Translations under genes and position numbers: made by a program | NCBI GenBank assembly: GCA_013150915.1 | Contig: JAADJE010000075.1 | Location: 23,209-67,280, forward strand | Source: Gammaproteobacteria bacterium | GTDB lineage: Bacteria > Pseudomonadota > Gammaproteobacteria > BMS3Bbin11 | Direction of reading: 5' to 3' | DNA length: 44,072 nucleotides | Shown here: positions 20,091 to 28,129 of the stretch, piece after piece | Numbering within the stretch: the stretch's first letter is position 1 | How the letters are laid out: each line of letters begins with the position of its first letter | The notes under the pieces: generated by a model | Database searches by the model: none | Seen by the model: the letters and a program-made list of their open reading frames with translations, nothing else | Told to the model about the DNA's origin: nothing

Positions 20091-20612
20091 ATGGCAGTGC
20101 GCGAGATTTTACAAATGGGCAACCCTCTGTTGTATCAGCGATCGGAGGAAATCACAGATTTTGACGCTGCACAGCTGCGTATTTTGATTAAAGATATGTT
20201 TGATACCATGGCAGATGCTGACGGGGCTGGGTTTGCTGCGCCTCAAATTGGTATTTTGCAGCGCCTGGTGATCTTCTCAGTAGTCGCTAACCCTCGCTAT
20301 CCCGATGCTGAAAGCGTTCCGCAAACAATATTGATTAACCCGGAAATTGAAGTACTTAATGATGAGCAGGAAGCTGGCTGGGAGGGCTGTTTAAGTATTC
20401 CGGGTATGCGTGGTGTGGTGAGTCGTCCCTCTCATATTCGTTATAGCGGTTACAATGAAAAGGGCGAAAGATTCAGCAGGGAAGTCAGTGGGTTTCATGC
20501 CAGAGTTGTACAGCATGAGTGCGACCATCTTGATGGAGTATTGTATCCAATGCGTATTCGGGATATCCGACAGTTTGGTTATGAAACAGCGTTGTTCCCT
20601 GATGATGAGTAG
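20091..20612 (+). CDS. def: Peptide deformylase
   Basis: This metalloenzyme removes the formyl group from the N-terminal methionine of new proteins. All three family motifs are present: GAGFAAPQ (45-52), EGCLS with the metal ligand C100, and QHECDHLDG with H142, E143 and H146. At 173 aa it is the usual size. It stands alone rather than in the common def-fmt operon, so it may be a second copy; the fmt-linked one is not in the window. The upstream AT-rich gap (19990-20090) probably holds divergent promoters for def and csiV. Confidence 0.95.
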   Translation: MAVREILQMGNPLLYQRSEEITDFDAAQLRILIKDMFDTMADADGAGFAAPQIGILQRLVIFSVVANPRYPDAESVPQTILINPEIEVLNDEQEAGWEGCLSIPGMRGVVSRPSHIRYSGYNEKGERFSREVSGFHARVVQHECDHLDGVLYPMRIRDIRQFGYETALFPDDE

Positions 20613-20625
20613 AATCATTCTAACA

Positions 20626-20832
20626 TCATATTCTCACGAAATATGGCAGTGCTACCAATAAAACTCCTGCAATTACAAGAACATACACATTAGATATAAA
20701 ATAGGGGAATAAAAAAAGGATCACGCCGGCAACGAATGGAACGACTGCTTTTTGTCTTCTACCATAGGTAAAGAACCCAATACCTACAGCGCCGAATAGC
20801 ATTCCCCAAATAAGCAGTGATGTCCCTTCCAT
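20626..20832 (-). CDS. Small conserved multi-pass membrane protein (68 aa)
   Basis: The start at 20832 (MEGTSLLIWGMLFG) is chosen over a longer frame beginning at 20928, because a GGTGA ribosome-binding sequence sits correctly before it and the extra 32 residues have no membrane or conserved character. Three short hydrophobic segments fill the protein (about 6-20, 27-45, 48-66), with a YGRRQK basic loop between the first two and a YFVRI end. It resembles short membrane proteins commonly annotated as hypothetical in gammaproteobacteria. Function unknown. It is convergent with def, the stops being 13 bp apart. Confidence 0.7.
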   Translation of the reverse strand: MEGTSLLIWGMLFGAVGIGFFTYGRRQKAVVPFVAGVILFLFPYFISNVYVLVIAGVLLVALPYFVRI

Positions 20833-20980
20833 TTTATAATTCACCAAGCTTGCGATTCTTGCATTCACCCGACCCCGCACCGTTGTGCTGGTACTCATAC
20901 CCATGGCGTTGTATACCACGTGCATCACGCGTAAACTGATTTACTAACAGGGTATTCAAATTGGTCTTCAATTCAATCCG

Positions 20981-21289
20981 TTATAAAATTAATGCCAGTA
21001 CCGCCAGTACTTTCTCAATTGCTGATGCCGTTTTATTGATGGCGTTTGCCGTTTTAGATAAATCAATAATAGCTTTTTTGGCTTCTTCCTGTGCCTCAGA
21101 TAAAGCTATTTTCGCCTGTACGTATTCCTCAATTTGTTCTTCCCACTCTCTCCCTTCTGCTTCTTGCAGTAAATCGTACATTTCCTGAATTTTTGTATTC
21201 AATTCAGTATTTGTTGGGTCTTTTTCTGAAAGAGCTTCCAGATCTGAAATACTTGCGGATATTTCAGAGGATAATGATTGTTTCCCCAC
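20981..21289 (-). CDS. Hypothetical helical protein (102 aa), partner of the upstream lipoprotein gene
   Basis: I do not recognise a family. The protein is acidic and highly helical: heptad-like stretches (about 5-25, 30-80) rich in E, A, K and Q, and a hydrophobic C-terminal tail (IEKVLAVLALIL). The start is GTG at 21289 with GGGAG at 21298-21302 on the complementary strand, correctly spaced. It begins 14 bp after the lipoprotein gene's stop on the same strand, so the two are surely co-transcribed and probably work together. The amphipathic helices and hydrophobic end could allow membrane association. No signal peptide is evident. Confidence 0.72.
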   Translation of the reverse strand: MGKQSLSSEISASISDLEALSEKDPTNTELNTKIQEMYDLLQEAEGREWEEQIEEYVQAKIALSEAQEEAKKAIIDLSKTANAINKTASAIEKVLAVLALIL

Positions 21290-21303
21290 GATAAAATCTC
21301 CCG

Positions 21304-22245
21304 TTATTTATCAGTTAAAATACTGACTAAAGTCTGTAGCTCTTCGACCTGCTGCGCAAAAGCCTTAATATCATCAGTTGTGTAGCCATCATCACTGATA
21401 ACTTTGTTGACTTTATTATTGGCCATTATGAGTCCTTCGACAGCTTTTGCACCTTTTGTTGACATAAGACGAATTTCTTCGACAGCCGCCAGGGCAAGCC
21501 CATAGGAATTATAAGCAAACTCTCTTTCCTGAAATGAAATCTCTTTATCTTTGTTATTAAGAACACTGGAGGAAATATTAATCAGGCTCTTTGCACTTGT
21601 GCAGTAATGATCAATTACACCTACTTTGATGGTTGTTGATAATTTTCTTTCTTGTTTTTCAATACATAAAGAGTCTTCTTTTAATGTAAGGTCATTTTTT
21701 AGAAGGGCTGCCAACTTTGATATTTCTGGAGCATATATACTGACTAGAGATTTCATGTATTTTTTCTTTTCTTGTTCTACAAACCATCCCCCTGCAATAC
21801 CAACTATCTTCAAAAATAAATCCTTTTTCTCTTTATTTAAACTGTATGCATTATCCTGTATTTTTATCGCTGCTTCATACTGTGTTAAAAACTCAGTGGC
21901 CGATTTTGTGATTGCCTCTGATTGGTCATTAGATGCCAGTTTATTCAGTACGTCGCCATAGGCGCCAAGTGCCTTTAACGTCACAATTTGTATCGCTATA
22001 CCTGACGCGCTAAGGCCACCATCCAGATCAAGGTCTTTTGCTGGTATTATATTTCTCATAATTAAGCGCCGTCTTTCTATCTCTATTACTTTCTCCCGCG
22101 TGGCTTTAAATTGCGCCTGGGTCGATGTCGATACAGATTCAGTTGCCGTTGCAAACTGTGCGATTTGTTGCTTTTGAATGGGTGTCAGGCCACAACTCGA
22201 TAGCAATGCAATAAGCGACAGTGTGGACATGGTTCTTATGATCAT
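21304..22245 (-). CDS. Hypothetical helical lipoprotein (313 aa)
   Basis: The N terminus is a lipoprotein signal with the lipobox LSSC (15-18), so C18 is the predicted lipidated residue. Residue 19 is G, not D, favouring outer-membrane sorting under the E. coli rule. The rest is almost entirely helical: a long amphipathic region (about 24-70), then alternating charged and hydrophobic helices. No known domain was recognised. A very strong AGGAG lies six bases before the ATG. It heads a two-gene unit with the 102-aa helical protein and follows carbonic anhydrase on the same strand after 98 bp. Function unknown. The lipoprotein/soluble-helix pairing could be a periplasmic complex or a pore/toxin-immunity-like pair, but nothing in the sequence decides. 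Confidence 0.75.
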   Translation of the reverse strand: MIIRTMSTLSLIALLSSCGLTPIQKQQIAQFATATESVSTSTQAQFKATREKVIEIERRRLIMRNIIPAKDLDLDGGLSASGIAIQIVTLKALGAYGDVLNKLASNDQSEAITKSATEFLTQYEAAIKIQDNAYSLNKEKKDLFLKIVGIAGGWFVEQEKKKYMKSLVSIYAPEISKLAALLKNDLTLKEDSLCIEKQERKLSTTIKVGVIDHYCTSAKSLINISSSVLNNKDKEISFQEREFAYNSYGLALAAVEEIRLMSTKGAKAVEGLIMANNKVNKVISDDGYTTDDIKAFAQQVEELQTLVSILTDK

Positions 22246-22279
22246 TGTTATCTCCTTTCAATGTTGACCCACAGTGACG

Positions 22280-22303
22280 GGAAATGGGGGGCGGGGGATT
22301 TCC
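22280..22303. promoter_or_regulatory. G-rich palindrome before the lipoprotein gene
   Basis: GGAAAT and ATTTCC form 6-bp inverted arms around a 12-base core of G with one C, with an extra G before the left arm. On the plus strand the G runs could form a two- or three-layer quadruplex. On the minus strand (the transcript of the adjacent genes) it would be a C-rich hairpin between can and the lipoprotein gene. A terminator/attenuator or a DNA structure element is possible. Confidence 0.35.
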
Positions 22304-22343
22304 TTCAAGTTGGTGCGATTGTTATACGTAAACTTATGTATGA

Positions 22344-22961
22344 CTATGTTTCTTTTCTATTCATATTACTTGATGTAACACAGGTATCCAGATCTTTTAG
22401 GATCCCATTTTCAATATTGTAAATCCATCCGTGAACGGAGAGCTCATGCCCCTGTTTCCAGGCCTTTTGCACAATAGTTGTGTTACAAATATTTGTTACC
22501 TGCTCTTTTACATTTAGCTCACAGAGTAAGTCCAACTTTTCATCATGCTTTAGCCCCTTAAACCTTTCAGCATTGAAACGGATAACATCCTTAACATGTC
22601 GTAGCCAATTATCGATAAGACCGTGTTCCTGATCTTCCATGGCGGCCTTAATACCGCCACACCCATAATGGCCACAAATTATAATATGTCTGACGTTGAG
22701 GACATCGACGGCGAACTGTATAACAGAGAGACAATTTAAATCCGTATGAACAACAACATTTGCAATATTTCGATGCACAAATACTTCACCAGGAGGCAGG
22801 TTTACTATTTCATTCGCAGGAACCCGGCTATCTGAACAGCCAATCCAGAGGTATTTGGGGGCCTGTTGTTTGGATAATCGTAAGAAAAACTCTGGGTCCT
22901 TACCCTTGATTGAGGTGGCCCACGCCAGGTTCCTGTCAAAAAGATACTTTAGTGTTTTCAA
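22344..22961 (-). CDS. can: Beta-class carbonic anhydrase
   Basis: The enzyme interconverts CO2 and bicarbonate in the cytoplasm. Zinc ligands are C42, H98 and C101 (in GCSDSR and ICGHYGCGG), with the D44-R46 dyad. The 205-aa length matches the Can/CynT family. The called start is TTG at 22961 with AAGGA upstream. It sits with the helical lipoprotein operon on its downstream side and a two-TM protein upstream, all on the minus strand. The intergenic distances (98 and 258 bp) do not force a single operon. Confidence 0.95.
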   Translation of the reverse strand: MKTLKYLFDRNLAWATSIKGKDPEFFLRLSKQQAPKYLWIGCSDSRVPANEIVNLPPGEVFVHRNIANVVVHTDLNCLSVIQFAVDVLNVRHIIICGHYGCGGIKAAMEDQEHGLIDNWLRHVKDVIRFNAERFKGLKHDEKLDLLCELNVKEQVTNICNTTIVQKAWKQGHELSVHGWIYNIENGILKDLDTCVTSSNMNRKET

Positions 22962-23155
22962 AGCTCAAATTATCCTTATACATTCTTTTTTGTATACAGC
23001 GAAGTTGCAGGGAAACTACCCTTGAAATAATCATCAAAAAATCGATCTCCCCAGTTGCTTTTTATTCAACCATTGCGGCAGGTAATGGTTTTGGTATCCC
23101 GATAACTATGGAGAACACACATCATGGGAGTTTTTCTACAGTCTCCTTAGCTTAA

Positions 23156-23187
23156 AGGGTACCTCTATGAATTAATAGAGGTACCCT
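23156..23187 (-). terminator. Perfect 12-bp inverted repeat, likely terminator of the two-TM gene
   Basis: AGGGTACCTCTA (23156-23167) and TAGAGGTACCCT (23176-23187) pair perfectly around an 8-base loop, 33 bp beyond the stop of the minus-strand gene ending at 23220. Only TTTAAG follows the stem on the minus strand, so the U-tract is short and termination may be weak. The rest of the gap to can (22962-23155) shows no gene. Confidence 0.6.
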
Positions 23188-23219
23188 AAAATTATCAACC
23201 GAATATTCCGTGTGAATAA

Positions 23220-23537
23220 TTATCCCTTTTTGGGCGATGGTGCGAGAAGACCTGCAAGCGCTCCGACTGATGCAGAACCAAGTGCAACCAGCACATCAGG
23301 TGACTCCTTGCCCAATGCCACCAGAATAATCGAACCCGTTAGGGCTATCAAAACAGCTGCGCCAAGGGACCCCACAACTATCCGGTAAACTACCTTATCA
23401 GAATCAAGTGGTCTAGCGAATGCCGCTAACGCTTTTACGGGGTCCTTTTTGAACATCTCCTGCATTTCAGGGTTACTCGCGACCATTGTATGTAGTCCCT
23501 CTATACTTCCATCACCTGTACCTGTTATTTCCTTCAT
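23220..23537 (-). CDS. Small two-TM membrane protein (105 aa), function unknown
   Basis: The start is placed at the ATG at 23537, not the one at 23546: the GGAG ribosome-binding sequence touches the earlier ATG but is eight bases from this one. About 40 hydrophilic residues come first, with NPEMQEMFKKDPVKALAAF (about 23-41), a helical stretch rich in M, K and D/P that recalls leader-like segments of some peptide-maturation families; this resemblance is weak. Two hydrophobic segments follow (about 52-75 and 80-100), then a PSPKKG tail. The upstream region has a dense repeat array (23599-23675). I do not recognise a family. Confidence 0.65.
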   Translation of the reverse strand: MKEITGTGDGSIEGLHTMVASNPEMQEMFKKDPVKALAAFARPLDSDKVVYRIVVGSLGAAVLIALTGSIILVALGKESPDVLVALGSASVGALAGLLAPSPKKG

Positions 23538-23598
23538 ATTATCCATCTCCGATTAAAGTTTAGATACCGATTTTAATAGTTATACAGTCAGGATGTCT

Positions 23599-23675
23599 GC
23601 CTATAGACATGGACATATCTATAGGCATCATCGTCGTACCCATAGACAAATTGCCACATATAGACATTAATATCT
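23599..23675 (-). promoter_or_regulatory. Repeat-rich putative operator upstream of the two-TM gene
   Basis: A perfect inverted repeat GCCTATAGA (23599-23607) and TCTATAGGC (23618-23626) is followed by copies of the core xATAGACAx at 23602-23610, 23641-23649 and 23659-23667, the last with a TAGA/TCTA mirror. Spacing suggests a multi-site binding region for one regulator. It lies 60-140 bp upstream of the minus-strand gene start at 23537, a position expected of an operator. mfd ends at 23794 on the same strand, so the array could also affect transcription leaving mfd. Confidence 0.5.
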
Positions 23676-23793
23676 ACTTGATGATTCTCCCTCAATCCCG
23701 ATTTTGGCGCATTTGTAGCATTAAGCTGTCAGCTATGTTTTTTAATACCCATGTTTGATCTCGGTTATTTCCTTTAATTGGCGTAAACGCGGG

Positions 23794-26700
23794 TCAGATT
23801 CGGGTTTTGTTTAATCCGTAGTCAGGCCCCGGACCCAATTCATCAAAAAGCCCCTTAATCGCCCGTAACCTGTTCTCTTCAGCCGGTAACTCCATTGTCA
23901 AATGTAATATCTGAGGCCCTTCCATGCGATAACGTCCCTTTGTGGACTGGAGTAGCCGTACAAGTGCCATCGGATCGATATTTGGTTTTTCAGCAAACCG
24001 TATGTGTCCGCCCGCTTCACCTATTCTTATTGCAGTGATACCCAGGGCCACGGCCTCAATTCTGAGTTCAGTAAGTTTGATCAGGGCTTTGGCTTCATCA
24101 GGCAGCAGGCCGAAGCGATCGATCATTTCTATCTGCAGTTCATAGAGTTCTTCGGTGTTTTTGGCATTGGCGATGCGTTTATATATGATTAAGCGGGTAT
24201 GAACATCCGGTAGGTAATCTTCGGGCAGACGGGCGGGAATCTGCAGGTCAATCTCAACGCTGGATGAAGCGTCGTTTTCTATATCTTCTGCAGAGAGTTC
24301 CTTGCCTGCTTTTAGTGAGCGTATAGCACGGTTTAATAGATCTGTGTACATATTGAAGCCAACTGCATCGATGACGCCACTTTGCGATTCACCCAGTAAC
24401 TCACCGGTGCCACGTATTTCCATGTCGTGCATGGCCAGGGCAAAGCCCGCGCCGAGGTCATCCAGCTGTTCCAGTGCATCCAATCGACGTGCAGCATCGG
24501 CCGTGATCAGTTTCTTTGACTGTATCATCGCGTAGCAGTAGGCCTGATGATGTGAGCGTCCTACGCGACCTCTTAGCTGGTGTAATTGTGACAGGCCGAA
24601 GTGATCAGCGCGGTTGATGAAAATAGTGTTGGCAGAGGGGATATCAATGCCGCTTTCAATGATGGTGCTGCAGAGTAAAACGTTGAATCGTTGATGGTAG
24701 AAATTCTGCATGATGTGTTCCAGTTCACGTTCGGGCATTTGGCCATGCGCTATACGGATGTCGGCTTCCGGAATTATTTTCTCCAGTTTTGCCTGCATGG
24801 CCGACATGCTTCGAACCTCATTATGGAGAAAATAGATTTGCCCGCCACGACGGATCTCGCGCAGAAAACCTTCACGAATCTGTCCTTCACTCCACTCCGT
24901 AACAAAGGTGCGGATGGTCAGTCGCTGTTGTGGTGCTGTGGCAATAATAGAGATCTCGCGCAGTCCGGATAGTGACAGATTCAATGTGCGGGGTATGGGT
25001 GTTGCTGTCAGCGTCAGGATGTCGACCTGGCTGCGTTTTTTCTTCAGTATTTCCTTGTGCCGGACACCGAAGCGCTGTTCTTCATCAAGAATCATCAGAC
25101 CCAGTCTTTTGAAAGTAATATCTTTCTGTAGCAGGCGGTGGGTACCAATGACTATGTCTACAGTCCCGTTTCTCATCCCCTCGATAACGGCGTCAGATTC
25201 TTTTTTTGTCCTGAAACGGGACAGCAGTTCCACCCTGACCGGCAGGTCGGCAAAGCGGTCACAAAAATTTTCGTAATGCTGTTGTGCCAACAAGGTGGTA
25301 GGTACCAGCAACGCAACCTGATGTTCACCGTGGACGGCGAAAAAGGACGCACGCAGTGCCACTTCTGTCTTCCCGAAACCGACATCACCACAGACCAGTC
25401 TGTCCATCGGTTTGCTGGACGTCATATCCTGGATTACATCATCAATGGCTTTGGCCTGATCGGGTGTTTCCTCAAACGGGAAAGCACCGGAAAAGTAGTC
25501 ATAATGAAAATCGGCTGCTGGAAAGGCGTGACCCTCGCGCGCGTCGCGCAAGGCCTGTACGGCAAGCAATTCCACCGCAGCGTCATAGGCCTTCTTCTGT
25601 GCCTTGCGACGGGTTTTTTCCCATTCCTTGCCGCCGAGTTTGTGCAGGGGTGCCGAATCAGGGCTGGCAGCCGTAAACCGTGACACCAGGTGCAGTGACA
25701 TCACCGGTACATAGAGCTTATCGCCGTCACGGTATTCCAACGTCAGGAATTCATATTTTGAATTATTGATGTCCAGTGTCTGCAGGCCGATATAGCGACC
25801 TACCCCCTGTGTTTCATGGATCACAGGGTCACCGATATTCAGGTCTGCCAGTGAGCGGATGATAGATTCCGGGTCACGCGCCGGTTTACTGCGGCGGCGA
25901 CGTTGAAATACCTTGTCACCATAGAGCTGTGTTTCTGACAGAATGATTAGTCCTGGTTGTTCAAGTGACAGCCCTCGATCCAGTCGTGCGGCACATAGGG
26001 TGAGCGTTTCATCACCGCTAAGAAAGGCCTGAGCATCTTCGACCACGGTAGGGAATACACCCTGCTCATTGAGTATGTTTTTAAGATTTTCGCGCCGTCC
26101 TGTGGTTTCACATGCCAGCATCACGCGTTTTTGGGTTGTTGCAAGAAAATCGAACAGGCGTTGATAGGGCTGTCCGGCATGAATATCAACGTTGAATGTA
26201 TCCGGTCGATGGGTGGCAAAGCGTTGACAGGCCTTCTCGTCGTTTTCCGGTGCTGGGCCATATTCTATCAATGGCCAGTGCGTAAGCGGCTTTCTCAGTT
26301 CGTCATATTGCAGGTACAGGGCCTCCGGCGGCAATGCGGGCCGCTCCGGATCCATGCCGACGGACTGAAAGCGTTCAATGACTTCAGCCTGAAAAGTATT
26401 TGCTGTCTGTTCACACTTATTGTCAATAATGATCAGGCAGTCGTTCGGGAGATAGTCGAGAAAGATACCGGTATCATCGAAGAACAGGGGCATGTAAAAC
26501 TCAGTACCGGGTGGGATATTACCCTTACTGACTTCACTGTAGATCAGTGACTGCTGAGGGTCGCCTGAAAATCTTTTTCTGTAGGACTGGCGAAAGCGAT
26601 TTATTCCTTCTTCGGTCATTGGGAATTCCCTTGCCGGAAGTAACTCAATCTGATCTACCGTCTCGGCCGAGCGCTGAGATTCTGTGTCAAACAGGCGGAT

Positions 26701-27303
26701 GCTATCAACTTCATCGCCAAACAGATCTATGCGGAAGGGTTGTACGCTACCCATGGGGAACAGGTCAATGATCCCTCCACGGACAGCATATTCACCGTGT
26801 TCGTAGACCTGGCTGACATGGCGGTAGGCGGCAGTTTCCAGTCTAAGCTTGAATTTGTCGGTATCAAGACTGTCGCCACAGGCCAGAGAAAAACTATGGG
26901 CAGCGATATAGGCTTGCGGTGGTGTGCGCTGCATTAAGTTGGATATCGACAGTATGACGATACCCCGTTTCAGTGTCGGCAGGTTGGCAAGCGTACGTAA
27001 GCGCTGTGAAATGATATCCTGATGTGGAGAGAAACGGTCATATACCAGGCATTCCCAATCGGGGTAACTCAGGAGTGGAACACTGTTGTGCTTCCCCATG
27101 TAGAAGCGAATTTCCTCTTCCAGCGACTGCGTGTGGCGGTTATCGGGTGTGACAACAATTATTGGGCCAACTTGCTGTCGCATGGCCGATACGATTGCTA
27201 GCCCGAAACTGCTACCATAGAGCTCAGACCAGACGAGTACCTGGCCCGATTTGCCTGGCAGTTGGGGAGTAAAAATATCCGCCGCGACTGAATGACTACT
27301 CAT
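23794..27303 (-). CDS. mfd: Transcription-repair coupling factor Mfd
   Basis: Mfd releases RNA polymerase stalled at DNA lesions and recruits UvrA. The 1169-aa protein has the usual layout: an N-terminal UvrB-like damage-recognition module (GDSLDTDKFKLRLE, YEHGEYAVRGGIIDLFP), the RNA polymerase-interacting CarD-like domain (about 480-560; IGDPVIHETQGVGRYIG), and an SF2 translocase motor with Walker A GDVGFGKTEVA and the motif DEEQRFGVRHKE. SATTIIESGIDIPSAN-like helicase motifs (here CSTIIESGIDIP) and a C-terminal TRCF domain follow. It is divergent from ispD over a gap of 120 bp. No strong ribosome-binding site is visible before the ATG. Shadow reading frames over it are not genes. Confidence 0.98.
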   Translation of the reverse strand: MSSHSVAADIFTPQLPGKSGQVLVWSELYGSSFGLAIVSAMRQQVGPIIVVTPDNRHTQSLEEEIRFYMGKHNSVPLLSYPDWECLVYDRFSPHQDIISQRLRTLANLPTLKRGIVILSISNLMQRTPPQAYIAAHSFSLACGDSLDTDKFKLRLETAAYRHVSQVYEHGEYAVRGGIIDLFPMGSVQPFRIDLFGDEVDSIRLFDTESQRSAETVDQIELLPAREFPMTEEGINRFRQSYRKRFSGDPQQSLIYSEVSKGNIPPGTEFYMPLFFDDTGIFLDYLPNDCLIIIDNKCEQTANTFQAEVIERFQSVGMDPERPALPPEALYLQYDELRKPLTHWPLIEYGPAPENDEKACQRFATHRPDTFNVDIHAGQPYQRLFDFLATTQKRVMLACETTGRRENLKNILNEQGVFPTVVEDAQAFLSGDETLTLCAARLDRGLSLEQPGLIILSETQLYGDKVFQRRRRSKPARDPESIIRSLADLNIGDPVIHETQGVGRYIGLQTLDINNSKYEFLTLEYRDGDKLYVPVMSLHLVSRFTAASPDSAPLHKLGGKEWEKTRRKAQKKAYDAAVELLAVQALRDAREGHAFPAADFHYDYFSGAFPFEETPDQAKAIDDVIQDMTSSKPMDRLVCGDVGFGKTEVALRASFFAVHGEHQVALLVPTTLLAQQHYENFCDRFADLPVRVELLSRFRTKKESDAVIEGMRNGTVDIVIGTHRLLQKDITFKRLGLMILDEEQRFGVRHKEILKKKRSQVDILTLTATPIPRTLNLSLSGLREISIIATAPQQRLTIRTFVTEWSEGQIREGFLREIRRGGQIYFLHNEVRSMSAMQAKLEKIIPEADIRIAHGQMPERELEHIMQNFYHQRFNVLLCSTIIESGIDIPSANTIFINRADHFGLSQLHQLRGRVGRSHHQAYCYAMIQSKKLITADAARRLDALEQLDDLGAGFALAMHDMEIRGTGELLGESQSGVIDAVGFNMYTDLLNRAIRSLKAGKELSAEDIENDASSSVEIDLQIPARLPEDYLPDVHTRLIIYKRIANAKNTEELYELQIEMIDRFGLLPDEAKALIKLTELRIEAVALGITAIRIGEAGGHIRFAEKPNIDPMALVRLLQSTKGRYRMEGPQILHLTMELPAEENRLRAIKGLFDELGPGPDYGLNKTRI

Positions 27304-27370
27304 GAGAAAATGTGTACGAATGCCGACCGTAAAGATGTGAGATTCTACCGCTTACAGGGGGGCTTGATCA

Positions 27371-27430
27371 AAAGTTGAAAGTTGAAAGTTGAAAGTTGAA
27401 AGATGAAAGATGAAGGATGAAGGATGAAGG
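27371..27430 (+). repeat. Heptamer tandem repeat overlapping the ispD start
   Basis: Imperfect 7-bp units (AGTTGAA, then AGATGAA, then GGATGAA) run for about 60 bp into the ispD coding start. Successive units carry ATG codons in rotating frames, and each later ATG is preceded by AAGG. An in-frame TGA at 27418 confines the start to 27424. Related units occur at 19209-19284 and around 42470-42540. Confidence 0.7.
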
Positions 27431-28128
27431 ATGAGAAATGCTGGGCGGTTGTCCCTGCTGCGGGGGTTGGGCGCCGGATGGGCGGCAATATTCCTAAACA
27501 GTATCTTGAGCTGGCTGGGGAGACCGTTTTAGTCCGCACTATGGAACGACTGGCCAGTTGTCCGGGAATATCGGGGGTGTTTTTGGGAGTATCTGCGGGG
27601 GATCCTTTTTGGCAAAAGATGTCTTTTTCTGCGCCCTGGCTGAAATCAGTCTGTGAGGGTGGTGACGAACGTGCCGATACAGTCAGTCGAATACTTGATG
27701 ATATGTCGGGCACAGTTCAGCAACATGACTGGGTGCTGGTGCATGATGCCGTGAGACCCTGTGTTGGCCACAAAGATATCCAGCGACTAATGAAACTTGC
27801 AGGCCAGGAAGATGGTGGCTTGCTGGGCAGGCCGATTACCGACACAGTCAAATTTGTCGACAGTGTGGACAGAGTTGAGAAAACAATCTCCCGGCAAGGC
27901 CTGTGGCGGGCACAAACGCCGCAGATGTTCCGTTATGGAGAATTACAGCAGGCTCTATTGAATGCAAAAAAGAAAGGCCTGATAGTGACCGATGAGGCGT
28001 CTGCGATGGAATATGTTGGTTTCCATCCTCTAATGGTGGCGGGCAGTTCCGAGAATATAAAAATTACCGTACCGGGAGATTTACAGTTGGCTGAGGTATT
28101 TTTTCAAGGTCAGGAGTCAGGGAGTTAA
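27424..28128 (+). CDS. ispD: 2-C-methyl-D-erythritol 4-phosphate cytidylyltransferase IspD
   Basis: IspD makes the CDP-methylerythritol intermediate in the MEP isoprenoid pathway. The 234-aa protein opens with the signature AVVPAAGVGRRMGGNIPKQY (8-27), whose glycine-rich loop and K26 bind CTP, and contains VHDAVRPC and QTPQMFRY motifs. The ATG at 27424 is the last in-register choice after an in-frame TGA at 27418 and has AAGG at a 7-base spacing. The start lies inside a heptamer tandem repeat, an unusual control region whose length could alter translation. ispF follows after one base. Confidence 0.96.
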   Translation: MKDEKCWAVVPAAGVGRRMGGNIPKQYLELAGETVLVRTMERLASCPGISGVFLGVSAGDPFWQKMSFSAPWLKSVCEGGDERADTVSRILDDMSGTVQQHDWVLVHDAVRPCVGHKDIQRLMKLAGQEDGGLLGRPITDTVKFVDSVDRVEKTISRQGLWRAQTPQMFRYGELQQALLNAKKKGLIVTDEASAMEYVGFHPLMVAGSSENIKITVPGDLQLAEVFFQGQESGS

Positions 28129-28129
28129 C

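Noticed and set aside
20833-20928. N-terminal extension of the 68-aa membrane protein
   Set aside because: A good ribosome-binding site precedes the internal ATG at 20832; the extension lacks conserved character.
25138-25683. 181-aa plus-strand frame opposite mfd
   Set aside because: Lies wholly within mfd, with no ribosome-binding site or recognisable domain; a shadow frame.
27371-27430. Short regular repeats resembling a CRISPR array
   Set aside because: Units are 7 bp and contiguous, with no spacers; no cas genes nearby.
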